64,000 bases of DNA from Platynereis dumerilii (GCA_026936325.1 JAPTHN010000015.1:3312117-3376116), one strand, 5' to 3'. Counted from the first letter of the stretch, positions 21,181-33,370 are shown. Notes: generated from the letters alone by a model not told the origin. Numbers and translations: made by a program.

Positions 21181-21908
21181 TTGGTACCAAATCCAGGTAT
21201 AGGTAACCAATAGAGGTAAGTTGGCTGTTTCAAGATGTCTGACTCAAGGAAGCTTGTCCTGGGGGACAATTTTTAGATTTAGTGACATCATAAGAAATCA
21301 ACAAAATTTATGTTGACTTCATAATTGACCTACTCTACAAAAAAACAAGCCTTTTCTGGACTTCCACCTGGCTAAACATCACACTTCTCCATAACATGCA
21401 ACTCTGACTACCTTCGTGGAGCACTTCCGATTTCCTAGTTTAGTTTTGTATAATGTATATAGGCCTTTGTGACATTCCTTTTCCGAAAGCGATTCAGGCT
21501 GCTGTCTCAAAATCAAGAAAGTAAATTCCTTGCATATTCAAGACCAAATTCAATAATTACCATTAATTTGCCTATCTGATTTCTATGACGAATTCAAATT
21601 ACATTTCCCAGACATCCTCTAAATTTCTATTTACATGTGTCCAACCATTGATGTAGACCAACAATTCCAGACCTGGGTGTGACTTCGAGGAAAACTGATG
21701 ACAACGTCACCATGGATGATCTTTACCAACATAGATTCAGACCTAGAATACCTACTGCAAATAGCATGCTATATATTTCAGTTTCATTTTAAATGTCTTG
21801 AATGGGATACAAATATATCTAACATTTTCAAGTGCAGCTTTCCATTTGCGATGCCTGCAGAAATCGATGTTTCTTGAATTGCACGGTTGGTTAAGACCAA
21901 AAACGAAA
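21181..21908. other. Interior of the TIR element, right of the LINE; nothing recognised
   Basis: 728 bp of AT-rich sequence without a long ORF, between the LINE target duplication and the right TIR. It would have been continuous with 13204 before the LINE inserted. I see no domain, repeat or regulatory site. Confidence 0.4.
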
Positions 21909-22616
21909 ATTACCATTTTTGAATAATTTTTAACATTAATGCACTTAGAACTGAATAAATCACAAAATGGGCTTCATTAATCAACTTCCCAGACTGATTT
22001 ACCCTGAAAAAGTGGTATCATATGCCAATAAATGACAAGAACTTCAGAAGTGGCGTCCAGGTGAGATTTAAAACTGTGCCGTCAGCGACGCTACTGAATC
22101 GCTTCCATTCAGTTATCTTGACCTAGAATTGCTTCTACTCATAGTGAACTATTTATTTTGGTGTCATTTTAAACGTCTTGCATAGATCTATACACAGCTA
22201 GTCTTTTCTTACCTATATGTCCATCAGAATGTGCCTGAAGAGATTGTCTTTACTTGTATTAAAAAAAAACATCGATTTTTTGGTGAAAAATTCACCATTT
22301 TTGCCTATTTATTTACCTTTATATGTTTAGAATTGAACAAATCACAAAATAGACCTCTTTAATCAACTCTCCAGGTGGATTTACCCTGAAAAAATGGTAT
22401 CATATGCCTATTTGTGACCAGTGGTTTAGAAGTTAGTGATTTTTTGTCAAAATTATGGCATTTTCGACGTTAATCCAAGATGGCCGCCGTACGGATGACA
22501 TGGGACAATAATTGGCGCTGGGAACGTAAAAAAATATTTTCTACACATTATGAGGATTCCGAAAACCAAAGTTAAAAAAATATATCTTTCGGGTGCATGG
22601 GAACCCCCCGTTCCTA
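21909..22616 (-). repeat. Right terminal inverted repeat (708 bp, uninterrupted)
   Basis: Reverse complement of 7776-8002 joined to 9145-9630. It preserves the empty site of the nested 8003-9144 element. It shows the same internal duplication: TTTACCCTGAAAAA...TGGTATCATATGCC occurs near 21999 and again near 22380. Confidence 0.88.
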
Positions 22617-22651
22617 CTAGACTACTAGGGCTACCCCAGGAGGCACCCCCT

Positions 22652-22680
22652 TATCTATCTATCTATCTATCTATCTATCA
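22652..22680. repeat. (TATC)n microsatellite
   Basis: About seven TATC units immediately outside the right end of the large TIR element. Confidence 0.9.
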
Positions 22681-22689
22681 GCTAGAAAA

Positions 22690-23245
22690 CACGGCATTTC
22701 GTGCAGATTGCTGAAGGTTTGCTGAAGGTTTGCTGCCACGCAGAGGCAGCACTGCTACGCAATAAGCGATGACGTCATCGTTTATGGGAGAAAAGTGCAC
22801 AAGTAGCAAAGCATGGCTGACGAAGGATTATTGAGTTGAAATAAAAGTTTGTGATTGAATTTCAGGTAGAAAACGGCTGATAACGAATCCGTTTGAGGGT
22901 TTGGTGCTACTATAAGCAGGTTAGTGTTTGAAATGAAGGTGATTTGGACAATGTGAGCAATGGAACTGGCCAAAAAACGATCGTTTGCGATGTGTACAGA
23001 GCCATGGAGCTGGCACTGTCAAAACATCAATGTCGTGATGATTTTTCCGGAAATTGTCGATCCGTGGGCTGGATTTGACTTGGAAAATGAATTGTACAAA
23101 TGCAATAATAGATCCATTAACCTAAGTTAAGTTGCAATGAACAAAATGAGACCAACTTTGATGTGGTAAACAATGTGGCTTTGAAGAAAAGTGCAGTACA
23201 AAATATTATTCCACGACGCTTCAAGCTCAAAACAGTATCCCCCTC
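22690..23245. other. Unassigned sequence between the TIR element and LINE copy
   Basis: A short GCTGAAGGTTTGCTG duplication at 22712-22738 matches the right end of the nested 8003-9144 element (9116 onward), so a scrap of that family lies here. The rest shows no recognisable feature. A palindrome, CTTACACT AA AGTGTAAG, lies near 23245-23262 at the LINE breakpoint. Confidence 0.4.
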
Positions 23246-25204
23246 TTACACTAAAGTGTAAGGGGGGACAATCTCTAGGCACGGGAGAGGAAGGTGTTTT
23301 AGTAGTTGGTAATGGATTTCATCTGGTCCCACAGCTGAATCTTTAGCTTTCTGCAGTGCCTTATTAAGTTCTTCCATAGTAAGAGGACTATTGTATTCTT
23401 CCAAATCATTTGAACGTATATTCAATACCAGGCGTTCTGCCTGTGTTTTAAAATTTTGAAACTCTGGAGTGTAATTTTCTGAAGAAGAATTATAGGAAAA
23501 CTTCTCAGCCAGTTTATTTGCTATTTGATCCGATGTTGTATATTCTTCTTCATTAATTATGAGATGGCTTATTTTAGATGTTGATGTCTTTCCTTGAATT
23601 TTTTTTATCATTTCCCACACTTTAGACGATGGTGTTCTTTCATTTAGATTAGAAATGTAATTTCTCCAAGTAACCCTCTTTTTTTGTCTTATCAGACGTC
23701 TGGTTTTTGCCCTTAAGATGCGGAAATTTTCCAAGTTGGCAGCTGTTGGCCTGGTGTTGTAGGCTCTAAGAGCTTTCTTTCTCTCTTTAATAGCCTCTTT
23801 TACCTCAGCATCATACCAAGGTCTTGATTTACGAGGAGCTCCACCTTTTGTCTTAGAGATGCACTTGTTGGCTATTGTTATTATATCTTCAGCAAACTTT
23901 TGTATAGGGGTGTCAACGTTTAAGTAAGTGTGAAGATGAAGATTTGCTGACAGTTTGCTGTACAATTCCCAGTCAGCCTTATCTAATTTCCATCTAGGAA
24001 AATTTGGCGTTTGAGAATTTGATGTGGATTCTAGAATAACAGGGAAATGATCGCTCCCATGGCTATCCTGCAAGATATACCAATTAAAATCTAAAAATAG
24101 GTTGGGATCACTGACACTTAGGTCTATGGGGCTATATGTACCATGACCCGGATGAAGATAAGTGTAGGATCCATCATTAAAGAGACATAGGTCATTTGAT
24201 GCAAGAAATTCTTCAATGATTTGACCTTTGTCATTAGTTTGCTGGCTTCCCCACATTGGATGATGACCGTTAAAGTCTCCGAGGATGAGGCATGGTGCCG
24301 GAAGTTGTTCAAAGAGATGGTTCAATTCCTGCACAGTAAGATGATGACTTGGGGAGATATAAAGAGAGTAGATGGTGAAGGTTTTATGTGCAGTTACTCT
24401 TACTGCAACAGCTTGTAAATTTGTGTCGATGTTAATACGAGAGTGAATAATGCCCTGTTTTACTAAAATCGAGGAGCCACCATGGGCCCTATCATGGATA
24501 ATATTTCCGTATTTGTTGTATGTATGGTAATTTATCTCTTTTTGTCTAAGCCACTCTTGGCAGTTTTTGCTATAGGATGGATGGGCTCCCTTGCAATTTA
24601 CACAGAATGGTGTAGCAGTGCAAGGATCCTCCTTTGAGTGTGCGTGGTCCTGAGCACCACAATGACCACACAGCTCTTCATGCCTACACCACTTACTCAA
24701 GTGGCCGAAGCGTTGGCAATGATAGCAACGGCGGGGATTAGGAATGAAAGGACGTACCTTACATAACTCGAAAGTTACCCACACCGAGCTTGGAATAGTG
24801 GTACCGTGAAAGGTTAAGATGAGGAGCTCATTCTTGTCTTTTTTTCCAATTCGCTTGAAGTCAAGCACCTTTGTCTCCTCAGCAAAAAATTGCTTCAGTT
24901 CCTCATCGCTGCAAGTCATGCTCTCTGTTGAGCTAACCACACCCTTACAAGAGTTGAGAGTTTGGTGTGGTTGCACCAGAACATTCTTTCCCGCTAACAT
25001 TTTCAACTCATGTAGCTTCAGTGATTTGTCGTCATTGCTAGTGTGAATCAAGACTGATCCATCCTGCAGTCGTTTGATGCTGTCAGGTTTGCCTATTAGG
25101 TTATTGATGGTCTTATTGATGATGTAAGAGGATACCTGGCTAAGTGTGCCCTCTGTTGCCTTGATTACCTGACAGTGACAGATGTTTTGAGAAGAAGTTT
25201 CCAT
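23246..25204 (-). CDS. I/Nimb-like LINE: ORF1 fused to endonuclease by internal deletion
   Basis: The 652-codon open frame starts METSSQNICHCQV. Residues 1-225 are a gag-like ORF1 with CCHC-type knuckles (CYHCQRFGHLSKWC, CGHC....H, CVNC....H....C, about 159-215). At about residue 225 (WLRQKEI) the frame jumps into the endonuclease (NYHTYNKYG, then GGSSILVKQG), so the ORF1 C-terminus and endonuclease start are deleted in frame. The endonuclease then runs through GDFNGHHPMWG and GSDHFPV to HYQLLKHLPLPCLEI and stops before the RT. It is a defective copy; no RT follows downstream. Confidence 0.88.
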   Translation of the reverse strand: METSSQNICHCQVIKATEGTLSQVSSYIINKTINNLIGKPDSIKRLQDGSVLIHTSNDDKSLKLHELKMLAGKNVLVQPHQTLNSCKGVVSSTESMTCSDEELKQFFAEETKVLDFKRIGKKDKNELLILTFHGTTIPSSVWVTFELCKVRPFIPNPRRCYHCQRFGHLSKWCRHEELCGHCGAQDHAHSKEDPCTATPFCVNCKGAHPSYSKNCQEWLRQKEINYHTYNKYGNIIHDRAHGGSSILVKQGIIHSRINIDTNLQAVAVRVTAHKTFTIYSLYISPSHHLTVQELNHLFEQLPAPCLILGDFNGHHPMWGSQQTNDKGQIIEEFLASNDLCLFNDGSYTYLHPGHGTYSPIDLSVSDPNLFLDFNWYILQDSHGSDHFPVILESTSNSQTPNFPRWKLDKADWELYSKLSANLHLHTYLNVDTPIQKFAEDIITIANKCISKTKGGAPRKSRPWYDAEVKEAIKERKKALRAYNTRPTAANLENFRILRAKTRRLIRQKKRVTWRNYISNLNERTPSSKVWEMIKKIQGKTSTSKISHLIINEEEYTTSDQIANKLAEKFSYNSSSENYTPEFQNFKTQAERLVLNIRSNDLEEYNSPLTMEELNKALQKAKDSAVGPDEIHYQLLKHLPLPCLEIVPPYTLV

Positions 25205-25745
25205 ATCAAAATGAGTTGTTCATCCTCCATGCTCCCCACCCACCACGGAGCCCAACAAGGGGGGATTAAAATGGGTAGGGCTGGGCCCAGTACCCAGTCC
25301 CAGGGATACATGGAGGATATACTCTCAGAAGGGTTAGGCAGCAATATAGCCTCATTCATGATGTTAATGATCATGGCAGGCAAATATCCGTTTCGTAACC
25401 TTCGTTGATTGACCCATCAGCCATGGCCAAATAGGACAGGGACCTATTGGCAGCATGACAAGCCGATTGACTGAACCGGGCCAATCCAGCCTCCCGTCTG
25501 GGAGAAATCCAGGCCAAAGTAGTGTATTGTATGGGCGAGACCAACTTAGTCCCAACCAACTCAACAACCAGGACCCCTTCATCCTCCAACACGGGTCGCA
25601 ACCCACGGCAAACAGGTTGCCCCATTTCCGTCGGGGAGACGTGTGCTTGCGCACTGTCTCGTGTTGGCCACTAAGGATACAGGATTTCACCTATAGTGTT
25701 ACCACCCACCGCCACGAGGAGGCCCGAGACCTGCGGGGGCGGATC
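25205..25745 (-). mobile_element. 5' UTR of the same LINE copy
   Basis: Upstream of the ATG at 25204 lies sequence closely matching 433-863 of this window: CCCACCCACCACGGAGCCC, CATGGCAGGCAAATATCCG, GGCCAATCCAGCCTCCCGTC. The likely 5' end is the G/C-rich stretch around 25735-25745; the exact boundary is not certain. Confidence 0.7.
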
Positions 25746-26214
25746 ACAAATGTAATGCTTCCTTCAATATATCAATGTTTGAACTGTGATACATTGTTTA
25801 CTGTCAGCCCATTGGCTATTGAGCTGTGATGACGTGGTTGTAGGGGCTATCGTTGATAAAATTCTTGCTCTGATACTGTGTTGAAACTGTGACGCTCAGT
25901 TCAGGAGGATCAACATTGGCTAGAAGCTGGGGAATCTGACCCAGTTTGAAATGACATCACAGCTTGTAGTTAATTTACATATATTGCAATGCTAGAATAG
26001 AGTAATCTCTGACATCACATTTAAACAGCATAGAAAAGAGCTTGAGATTCCATGTGAATATGAGAAGGACTGTAATCACCTGGCGATTCTGATCATTCAG
26101 AGTTGCAAACCTGTGAGGAATCAATGCTATAATTATTATATACAGACACTTGCATGTTTCAATTGTTTCATATATCAGTTGTGTGACGTTCTGTCGTCCT
26201 AAACCAATGTGTGT
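25746..26214. other. Intergenic/downstream of kringle gene; nothing recognised
   Basis: AT-rich sequence without a convincing exon. Any further exons of the kringle gene (minus strand) would have to lie here or beyond the LINE; I could not identify one. Confidence 0.35.
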
Positions 26215-26290
26215 GGGTGTGTGTGCGTGTTGGTGTTTCACGTCTCATCACCACATTGTTGGGCTATTAGACACATCTTCGGTTCGTATC
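26215..26290 (+). repeat. Solitary LINE 3'-tail fragment
   Basis: (GT)n-like sequence followed by TTTCACGTCTCATCACCAC and TTGGGCTATTAGA matches, in reverse sense, the 3' end of the LINE at 2746-2830. Confidence 0.55.
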
Positions 26291-26428
26291 AAGGTTGTTT
26301 CTCTGAACCAATCAGATTAAGCAACACTACTATGTATTTGGTGGGCCGAGAATCTTAGAATCGCATGGTATTTAAAACGCCTGTAAAAAACAATGGGGGA
26401 ATCACAAAAGGGATTCGATGGTGAATTA

Positions 26429-27571
<1,143 letters not shown>

Positions 27572-27805
27572 CCTTTCAAAGTGAGAAAAAACAATTAAAC
27601 TACATGACAGCAAACACTCAGCATTGTAAAGTGGCGGCTTTTGAAATCAGCAGAGCTGAATTAGCACTTCTTTTGTAATTTGGCAAATGTTACAGCAAGA
27701 ACTACAAATATCAACATTTGGTCAGTGAAAAATACTCTAAAAATAAAGCTCACGCAAAAACAATAATTGGTTTTGGAATTGCCCTCCATATCATTCCAAG
27801 TAAGG

Positions 27806-28016
27806 TTTGTGATGGATAGATGGATGTTAGGGGCTTTACGTCCCGTATTTATGCACTTGGTGGCTAATTGGGACAGGAGGAGGACACGTCAAGGAGGTGA
27901 AGGATGATTGAAACGGCTGTCCAACAAAGGCCAAGGTGACCCAGCAAGAGCTGGATTCGAACCCGGGACCCAGCGATTGGCAGTCCAGCACGCTACCACT
28001 AGACCAACCCTCCCCC
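27806..28016 (-). mobile_element. tRNA-derived SINE copy 1
   Basis: Read on the minus strand from 28016: box A-like TGGTCTAGTGGTAGCGTGC, then CTGGACTGCCAATC (a Gly-GCC-like anticodon region), then box B GGTTCGAATCC. A tail with GACGTAAAGCCCCTAACATC ends in CATC/TATC units. The promoter boxes belong to a pol III type 2 promoter. This is the best-preserved of six copies. Confidence 0.85.
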
Positions 28017-28167
28017 TGAAATACTGTAAAGTTGCATTGTCATGAAAACCAAAACTTCCATGGAAAAAGCCGCATAATGCTATTCCAGTGAAAGAAAAAA
28101 ACAAAAATTTGTTAACTTAGCACAATTTGATTTTACCTATCATTTAGAGCTGAAAAGACATACATGA

Positions 28168-28283
28168 CATAACTTATCAGGGGAATTTGATGACATATCA
28201 GGGGAATTTGATGACATATCAGGGTATTTGATGACACATCAGGGCCATTCAGGGGTATGTCATGACATACCAGGATATTTGAT
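28168..28283. repeat. ~21-bp minisatellite (ATGACATATCAGGGGAATTTG)
   Basis: About five degenerate units of GATGACATATCAGGGGAATT in copy 1. The homologous array in copy 2 (30336-30543) has about twice as many, so it changed in number after the duplication. Confidence 0.85.
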
Positions 28284-29630
28284 GAAATATCCGATAAATT
28301 TAACAGTGACCACATGAACATTCAGTTTTCCTTAAAAAAAAACAACTAATATATACATATACACAGAGATAGCAGCAAATATGCTACAAAGATAAAAAAA
28401 ATACGTGCAGAAGTACAATTATCATAACGGAATGTGACAACTAGCCTAAAAATATTTTAAAAGTAACAATATCACCCTGTCCCCAAACAAGCTATAAATG
28501 ACAATGGAAACCACATTCCAACTAACAGATGTGCAACATATATTCCTTCAGAGCTTAATATATTCCTTCAGAGCTTATGAATTGAATTCGGTTGATGAAT
28601 TTACCTATTTCTCAGACCAAGTACTTAATCATCAGGTAAACCACAACTTAATATATTAACATAATTATACAGACCTATCCATTTTGCAAATACAGGAGAA
28701 ACACAATTTGTTTGTTGAATCATAACATGCTGATTGAATCAAATCAAACCAGGACCTGACCCAAAAATTCACTTACATTTTAAATGCTTACAATGAGTTC
28801 ACGCACCAGAAACATCAAAATGTTGTCCATAGATTGTTAGTGTCATACAATGGAATGCATACTTTTACAGATGTAGAGCAGCTGAATTCCAGAACAGAAT
28901 ATGAATTCATTCCATTAACCAATTTTAACGTAAACAGAAGATAATACCGATTTATGTCATTATTTACCACTTCAAGAAAAAAAAAAGGTTTTTAGCAGCG
29001 CGAAGCGCAAGCTATTATCTTAGAAATATCAAGGCAAATACGTTCTGCCAAGATCCACTTGAGAATCGATTTGGACGTCATCGCGGATTAGGTGTAAGAT
29101 CAAGGAACCCGTCCGTCAAAGAATATTGGTAAAAAAAAATTGATTATTGTCATTTATTTTAACAAAGAGTTTTCTCTTCTGAAAAACAACATTTGACTCG
29201 GATTTGTTCCTACTCCTGATCCTTGTCTGCATTATTGGACACAAATTTCACATGGTCAGCAAGAATTAGATAGATAAACCAAGTGTTTCTATATAATTAT
29301 GTCCAGTTGTCCATGAATAGTATTGAATACTTAAGAAGATTAAATTTGGAATATTTACAATTCATAGTTTTTTTTTTTTCAATTATAAAATTTCTTTTAG
29401 AAGTCAAGAGTCACCAGATTAATTTTTCACTTTGCATTCTAAAATGAAAATTTAAGATGATGTCAACACTTGTCTCTTTTCTCAGAGCAAGCAAAATCAC
29501 ACGAAAGGAACCAACTTTATTCATCAGATGACTTCAGCAATGATCTTATCACACCAGAAAACTTTCCTGGCTGTTTCACAAGAATCATATTACTTTTTAA
29601 ACAAAAGCGATTCAAGCCAAAGTATCAAAC

Positions 29631-29706
29631 CTGTAAATTCATGGGTCAATGTCACACATACACGTGTCATGATCAGCATGGAGCAAAGACCAGCAGCTAT
29701 CCTCAT
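29631..29706 (-). CDS. Duplicated signal-peptide exon (alternative first exon of kringle gene?)
   Basis: The 76-nt exon is the same length as exon 1 at 27496-27571, with the same ATG context and donor (ACAG|GTTTGA). It encodes MRIAAGLCSMLIMTRVCVTL followed by THEFT; four residues differ from the downstream copy (V to M, A to T twice, D to E). The open signal peptide and donor are preserved. No kringle exon lies between it and exon 1, so it could splice to exon 2 at 27319 as an alternative first exon, or be a silent relic. Which is true cannot be seen here. Confidence 0.65.
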
Positions 29707-29980
29707 CCTTTCAAAATGAAAAAACAATTAAACTACATGACAGCAAACACTCAGCATGGTAAAGTGGCTTTTGAAATCAGCAGAGCTGAATTAGCACTTC
29801 TTTCGTAATTTGGCAAATTTTACAGCAAGAACTACTAATTATCCACATCTGGTCAGTGAAAAATACTCTAAAAATAAAGCTCATGCAAAAACAATAATTG
29901 GTTTTGGAATTGCCCTACATATCATTCCAATTAGGCTTAATTGGTTTTTGGAATTTCCCTCCATATTATTCCAAGTAGGG

Positions 29981-30186
29981 TTTGTGATGGATAGATGGAT
30001 GTTAGGGGCTTTACGTCCTGTATTTATGTACCTAATTAGGACAGGAGGAGGACAAGGTAATGAGGTGAAGGATGATTGAAATGGCTGTCCAACATAGGCC
30101 CAGGCAACCCGGCAAGAGCTGGATTCAAACCCTGGACTCAGTGATAGGCAGTCCAGCACGCTACCACTAGACCAACCCTCCCCCCT
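29981..30186 (-). mobile_element. tRNA-derived SINE copy 2
   Basis: Homologue of the SINE at 27806-28016, carried by the segmental duplication. Box A-like TGGTCTAGTGGTAGCGTGC is intact; box B has decayed to GGTTTGAATCC. GGGGCTTTACGTCCTGTATT (plus strand) marks the tail. Confidence 0.85.
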
Positions 30187-30335
30187 GAAATACTGTAAAG
30201 TTGCATTGTCATGAAAACCAAAACTTCCATGGAAAAAGCCACATAATGCTATTCCAGTGAAAGAAAAAAACAAAAATTTGTTACTTAGCACAATTTGATT
30301 TTACCTATCACTAAGAGCTGAAAAGACATAAATGA

Positions 30336-30543
30336 CATCACTTATCAGGGGAATTTGATGACATATCAGGGGAATTTGAAGAGATATCAGGGGAATTTGA
30401 TGACATATCAGGGGAATTTTAAGAGATATCAGGGGAATTTGAAGAGATATCAGGGGAATTTGATGACATGTCACATATCAGGGCAGCTCAGAGGTATTTG
30501 ATGACATATCAGGGTATTTGATGACATATCAGGGTATTTGAAC
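30336..30543. repeat. ~21-bp minisatellite, expanded copy
   Basis: About ten units of (GATGACATATCAGGGGAATT) with GAAGAGATATCAGGGGAATT variants; homologous to 28168-28283. Confidence 0.88.
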
Positions 30544-30656
30544 ATTCAGTTTTCCTAGAAAAAAAAAACAACTCATATTTTAAAACATATGTCCATATAC
30601 AAAGAGATAGCAGCATATATGCCACAAACATAAAAAATACCTGCAGAAGTACAATT

Positions 30657-31210
30657 ATTATTTTATAATTGTTACATTATTATAATTATGTCATTGTCAC
30701 AACTAGAAGTAGGTAGCGGTCGGTCCAGACCCTCCTCAACTGTTGTGATACTTGTTTTTGCAAATTCAATGTCTTATAATTACTATAATTTGTCTTTAAT
30801 TACTATAAATTAGCAGACTTTTTTATGCCGACTCTGTAGTGCTACTGTGCACCAGACAAGGCATATCATTGCTCGCCAAATACTTGCATTGACTGTATAT
30901 TGTTTCTAAAATCTATGCTTGCTTGTGATTATATCTGCGTAAATATGTTCAATGATATGCGTCATGTGTCGAAATGGGTCTTATTTTAAATTAGTAATTA
31001 ATTATTATTAGATTTTTTATGTTTTATTTATGACACTTTAATGGGGTTCATTAGGGGGTCCACCCACCTATTGGTTATAGCAGTATATACATCTGCTCGG
31101 GTGGCTTCCAACGCAACATTTATTGAAATTGTTATCAAATTGTAATATTTAGGTTTATATGCTGTATGTACATATGTTGCGAAAATAGATTTATCCTATC
31201 CTATCCTATC
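30657..31210 (+). mobile_element. Retroposon insertion with (TATCC)n tail, private to copy 2
   Basis: In copy 1 the sequence runs without break (ACAATTATCATAACGGAATG near 28421). In copy 2 about 550 bp intervene before ATAACGGAATG at 31211. The insert ends in TATCCTATCCTATCCTATC, the kind of short tandem tail left by some LINE families. It has no ORF, so it is probably a 5'-truncated LINE 3' UTR. It inserted after the segmental duplication. Confidence 0.7.
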
Positions 31211-31970
31211 ATAACGGAATGTGGCAACTACCCTAAAAATAACCAGTTTTAAAAGTAACAATAGCATGCACCCTGTCCCCAAACAAGCTATAAATGATTC
31301 AGAAACCACATTCAAAAACTAGGAGATGTATAACATATATTCCTTCAGAGCTTATGAATTGAATTTGGTTGATTAATTTACCTATTTCTCAGGTCAAGTA
31401 TTTAATCATCAGGTAAACCACAACTTAATATTAACATAATTATACAGACCTATCCATTTTGCAAATACAGGAGAAACACAATATGTTTGTTGAATCAAAA
31501 CATGCTGATTGAAACAAATCATACCAGGACCTGACCCAAAAGTTCACTTAAATTTTAAATGCTTAAAATGAGTTCATAAACCAGAAACATCAAAATGTTG
31601 TCCATAGATTGTTTGTGTCATACAATGGAATGCATACTTTTACAGATGTAGAGCAGCTGAATTCCAGCATAGAATATGAATTCATTCCATTCACCAATTT
31701 TAACTTAATCAGAAGATAATACCGATTTATGTCATTATTTATCACTTCAAGAAAAAATAAAGGTTTTTTAACAGCGCGATTCGCAAGCTATTATCTTAGA
31801 AATATCAAGGCAAATACGTTCTGCCAAGATCCACTTGAGAATCGATTTGGACGTCATCATGGATTAGGTGTGAGATCAAGGGACCCGTCCGTCAAAGAAT
31901 ATTGGTAAAAAAAATTGATTATTGTCATTTATTTTAACAAAAAGTTTTCTCTTCCTGAAAACTAACATTT

Positions 31971-32248
31971 TAAAATTTCTGATGGAATGTCAATGAAATA
32001 ATCTAGTCTACTATTTTTAAGTATCATGTCTGGATCTTCCCATACTCCCCAGGTTGGCTTGTCGCTAGCGACCAGAATCTTGTCTTAGATATGTCATCCT
32101 GTCCACAGAATTTCTTTTAATAGTACATGTTGTATTCAACTAGAGTTACTTCTTTTACAAATCAATGATAATAAGTTCAAAATTGTATAAATGTGAAATT
32201 TTGTGGAGAAATAAAATTCTTGAGTCTCCAAAAAATGTTGGAAACACT
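31971..32248. other. Unassigned intergenic sequence
   Basis: AT-rich, no ORF or repeat recognised. Confidence 0.4.
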
Positions 32249-32337
32249 AAAATTTCAGGCAAGTGAGTGAGTGAGTTTGTGTTTTACGCCCCATCAGCAC
32301 CAGTGTGGGCTATTTAGAGGCAAAAATTTCAGGCAAG
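32249..32337. mobile_element. 59-bp LINE 3'-tail retroinsertion with perfect 15-bp target duplication
   Basis: AAAATTTCAGGCAAG at 32249-32263 is repeated exactly at 32323-32337. Between them lie only 59 bp: TGAGTGAGTGAG, GTGTTTTACGCCCCATCAGC, ACCAGTGTGGGCTATTTAGAGGCA. In reverse sense this is the 3' end of the LINE at 2746-2830 with an (ACTC)n tail. It is an extremely 5'-truncated insertion and defines that family's 3' terminus. Confidence 0.85.
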
Positions 32338-32636
32338 AAGGCAAACAATCAAAATTATTGAAAAGCAATGGTTTTGAGGCAATTAGCCTAATCTTGAAAT
32401 TTTGGATCTGAAAATTCAAGCAAATATTTTTTTCTTGCCTTCACCGAAAGTCCATGTGCAGTATACCTATGGTTGTCCACGAAGTTCGTAAAAACTCAAG
32501 AGAGTATTAGTATTGTATGTTATGTAGGATTGATTGCAGTGGGTTTGAACAATGAACAGGCATCTGTGATAATTTGTAAAACTGTTTCATTTCAGCCACC
32601 AGGAAAACAAATTGCACCGACAGTGTTCTTTGGCCA

Positions 32637-32824
32637 CACTCTAAAAAATTTCGGGACAAAATTGGTTTTTTAGATTCAAAATGGTCTTTTGAAAAACCGA
32701 ATTTAAATGCAAAACCAACATAGATTTTTAAAAAAATCCACGTTTGTTTTTGCATTGAAATTTGGTTTTTCAAAAGACCATTTTGAATCTAAAAAACCAA
32801 TTTTGTCTCAATTTTTTTAGAGTG
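32637..32824. mobile_element. Palindromic MITE, 188 bp
   Basis: CACTCTAAAAAATTTCGGGA at the left mirrors TTTTTTTAGAGTG at the right, and the inverted symmetry (ACCAATTTTG, AGATTCAAAATGG, TTTTTGCATT) continues nearly to the centre. The whole element can fold into one hairpin. A related copy lies at 38361-38503. Confidence 0.8.
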
Positions 32825-33039
32825 CATGACGTTCACTCCCAGAGGCAACATCACACCCAACAGTAAAAGGCAGTGTGTCCAAGTGTCTTATGAACCATTA
32901 CCAAAGAAAAAACGAAAGTATTTTGTTTGGTGACATTAATGTTTGAACGAGTGCATGTATACATTTACAGTTGCGGTTGCCAATTACTGGATTGTTAATT
33001 CCAGTCACTATCAATGCTGAGATATTTATGTTGCAACAT

Positions 33040-33370
33040 AACTTTTACGTCTCATCAGAACCTTATTGGTCTATTTAGAGACATCCTTGGTATGTATCAA
33101 GAGTGTTGAAGATTCAGTTAGATGTGTTGTTAATCATTTTCTTTTTTCCTCATCTTGTACACGTTTGTACACGTTTGCCATGCGAGTAAATGTCAATGAT
33201 TAAAGTGGTTTTTTAAATGTCCCGTTAGCACTGACTTGGGCAATGTAGATACCGTGTCAACGATGATGTGTGTGTGTGTGTGTTTTGGTTTAATGCTACG
33301 GTGTTTTTGTCGTTGATTTTTCACCTCATATTTTGTAGTATATGTCTGTGTTTGGTGCAGAAATGCTATA
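33040..33370 (+). repeat. LINE 3'-UTR fragments
   Basis: TTTACGTCTCATCAGAACC with GGTCTATTTAGAG (33048-33085), and a (GT)n tract (33267-33284) followed by CTCATATTTTGTAGTATATG and TCTGTGTTTGGTGCAGAAATG-like sequence (33327-33367), match the 3' UTR of the LINE at 2746-2880. Confidence 0.6.

Larger units (their letters stand above)
7776..22616. mobile_element. Large composite DNA element with 708-bp terminal inverted repeats
   Basis: Sequence from TAGGAACGGGGGGTTCCC at 7776 inward is repeated as its reverse complement ending at 22616. Once the nested element at 8003-9144 is removed, both arms are about 708 bp. The interior (9631-21908) contains an 8-kb LINE insertion and about 4.3 kb of other DNA. 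I recognise no transposase, so the superfamily is unassigned; long TIRs occur in MULEs and other families. Beyond 7776 and 22616 some weaker symmetry continues (GGATACCCCC against GGGTAGCCC), so the exact termini and any target duplication are not fixed. Confidence 0.8.
29433..31970. repeat. Segmental duplication, copy 2 (second kringle exon 1 and upstream)
   Basis: Tandem, same-orientation copy of 27312-29190, lying upstream of it with respect to the minus-strand gene. It is longer because of a private ~550-bp retroposon insertion (30657-31210) and an expanded minisatellite. It contains an intact second signal-peptide exon but no second kringle exon. Confidence 0.85.

Noticed and set aside
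7776-22616. Polinton/Maverick identity for the large TIR element
   Set aside because: I see no DNA polymerase B, integrase, ATPase or capsid-like protein in the interior. Size and long TIRs alone are not sufficient.
27960-28016. tRNA-Gly gene
   Set aside because: The A and B boxes are embedded in a repeated SINE with a common tail, and the acceptor stem does not close.
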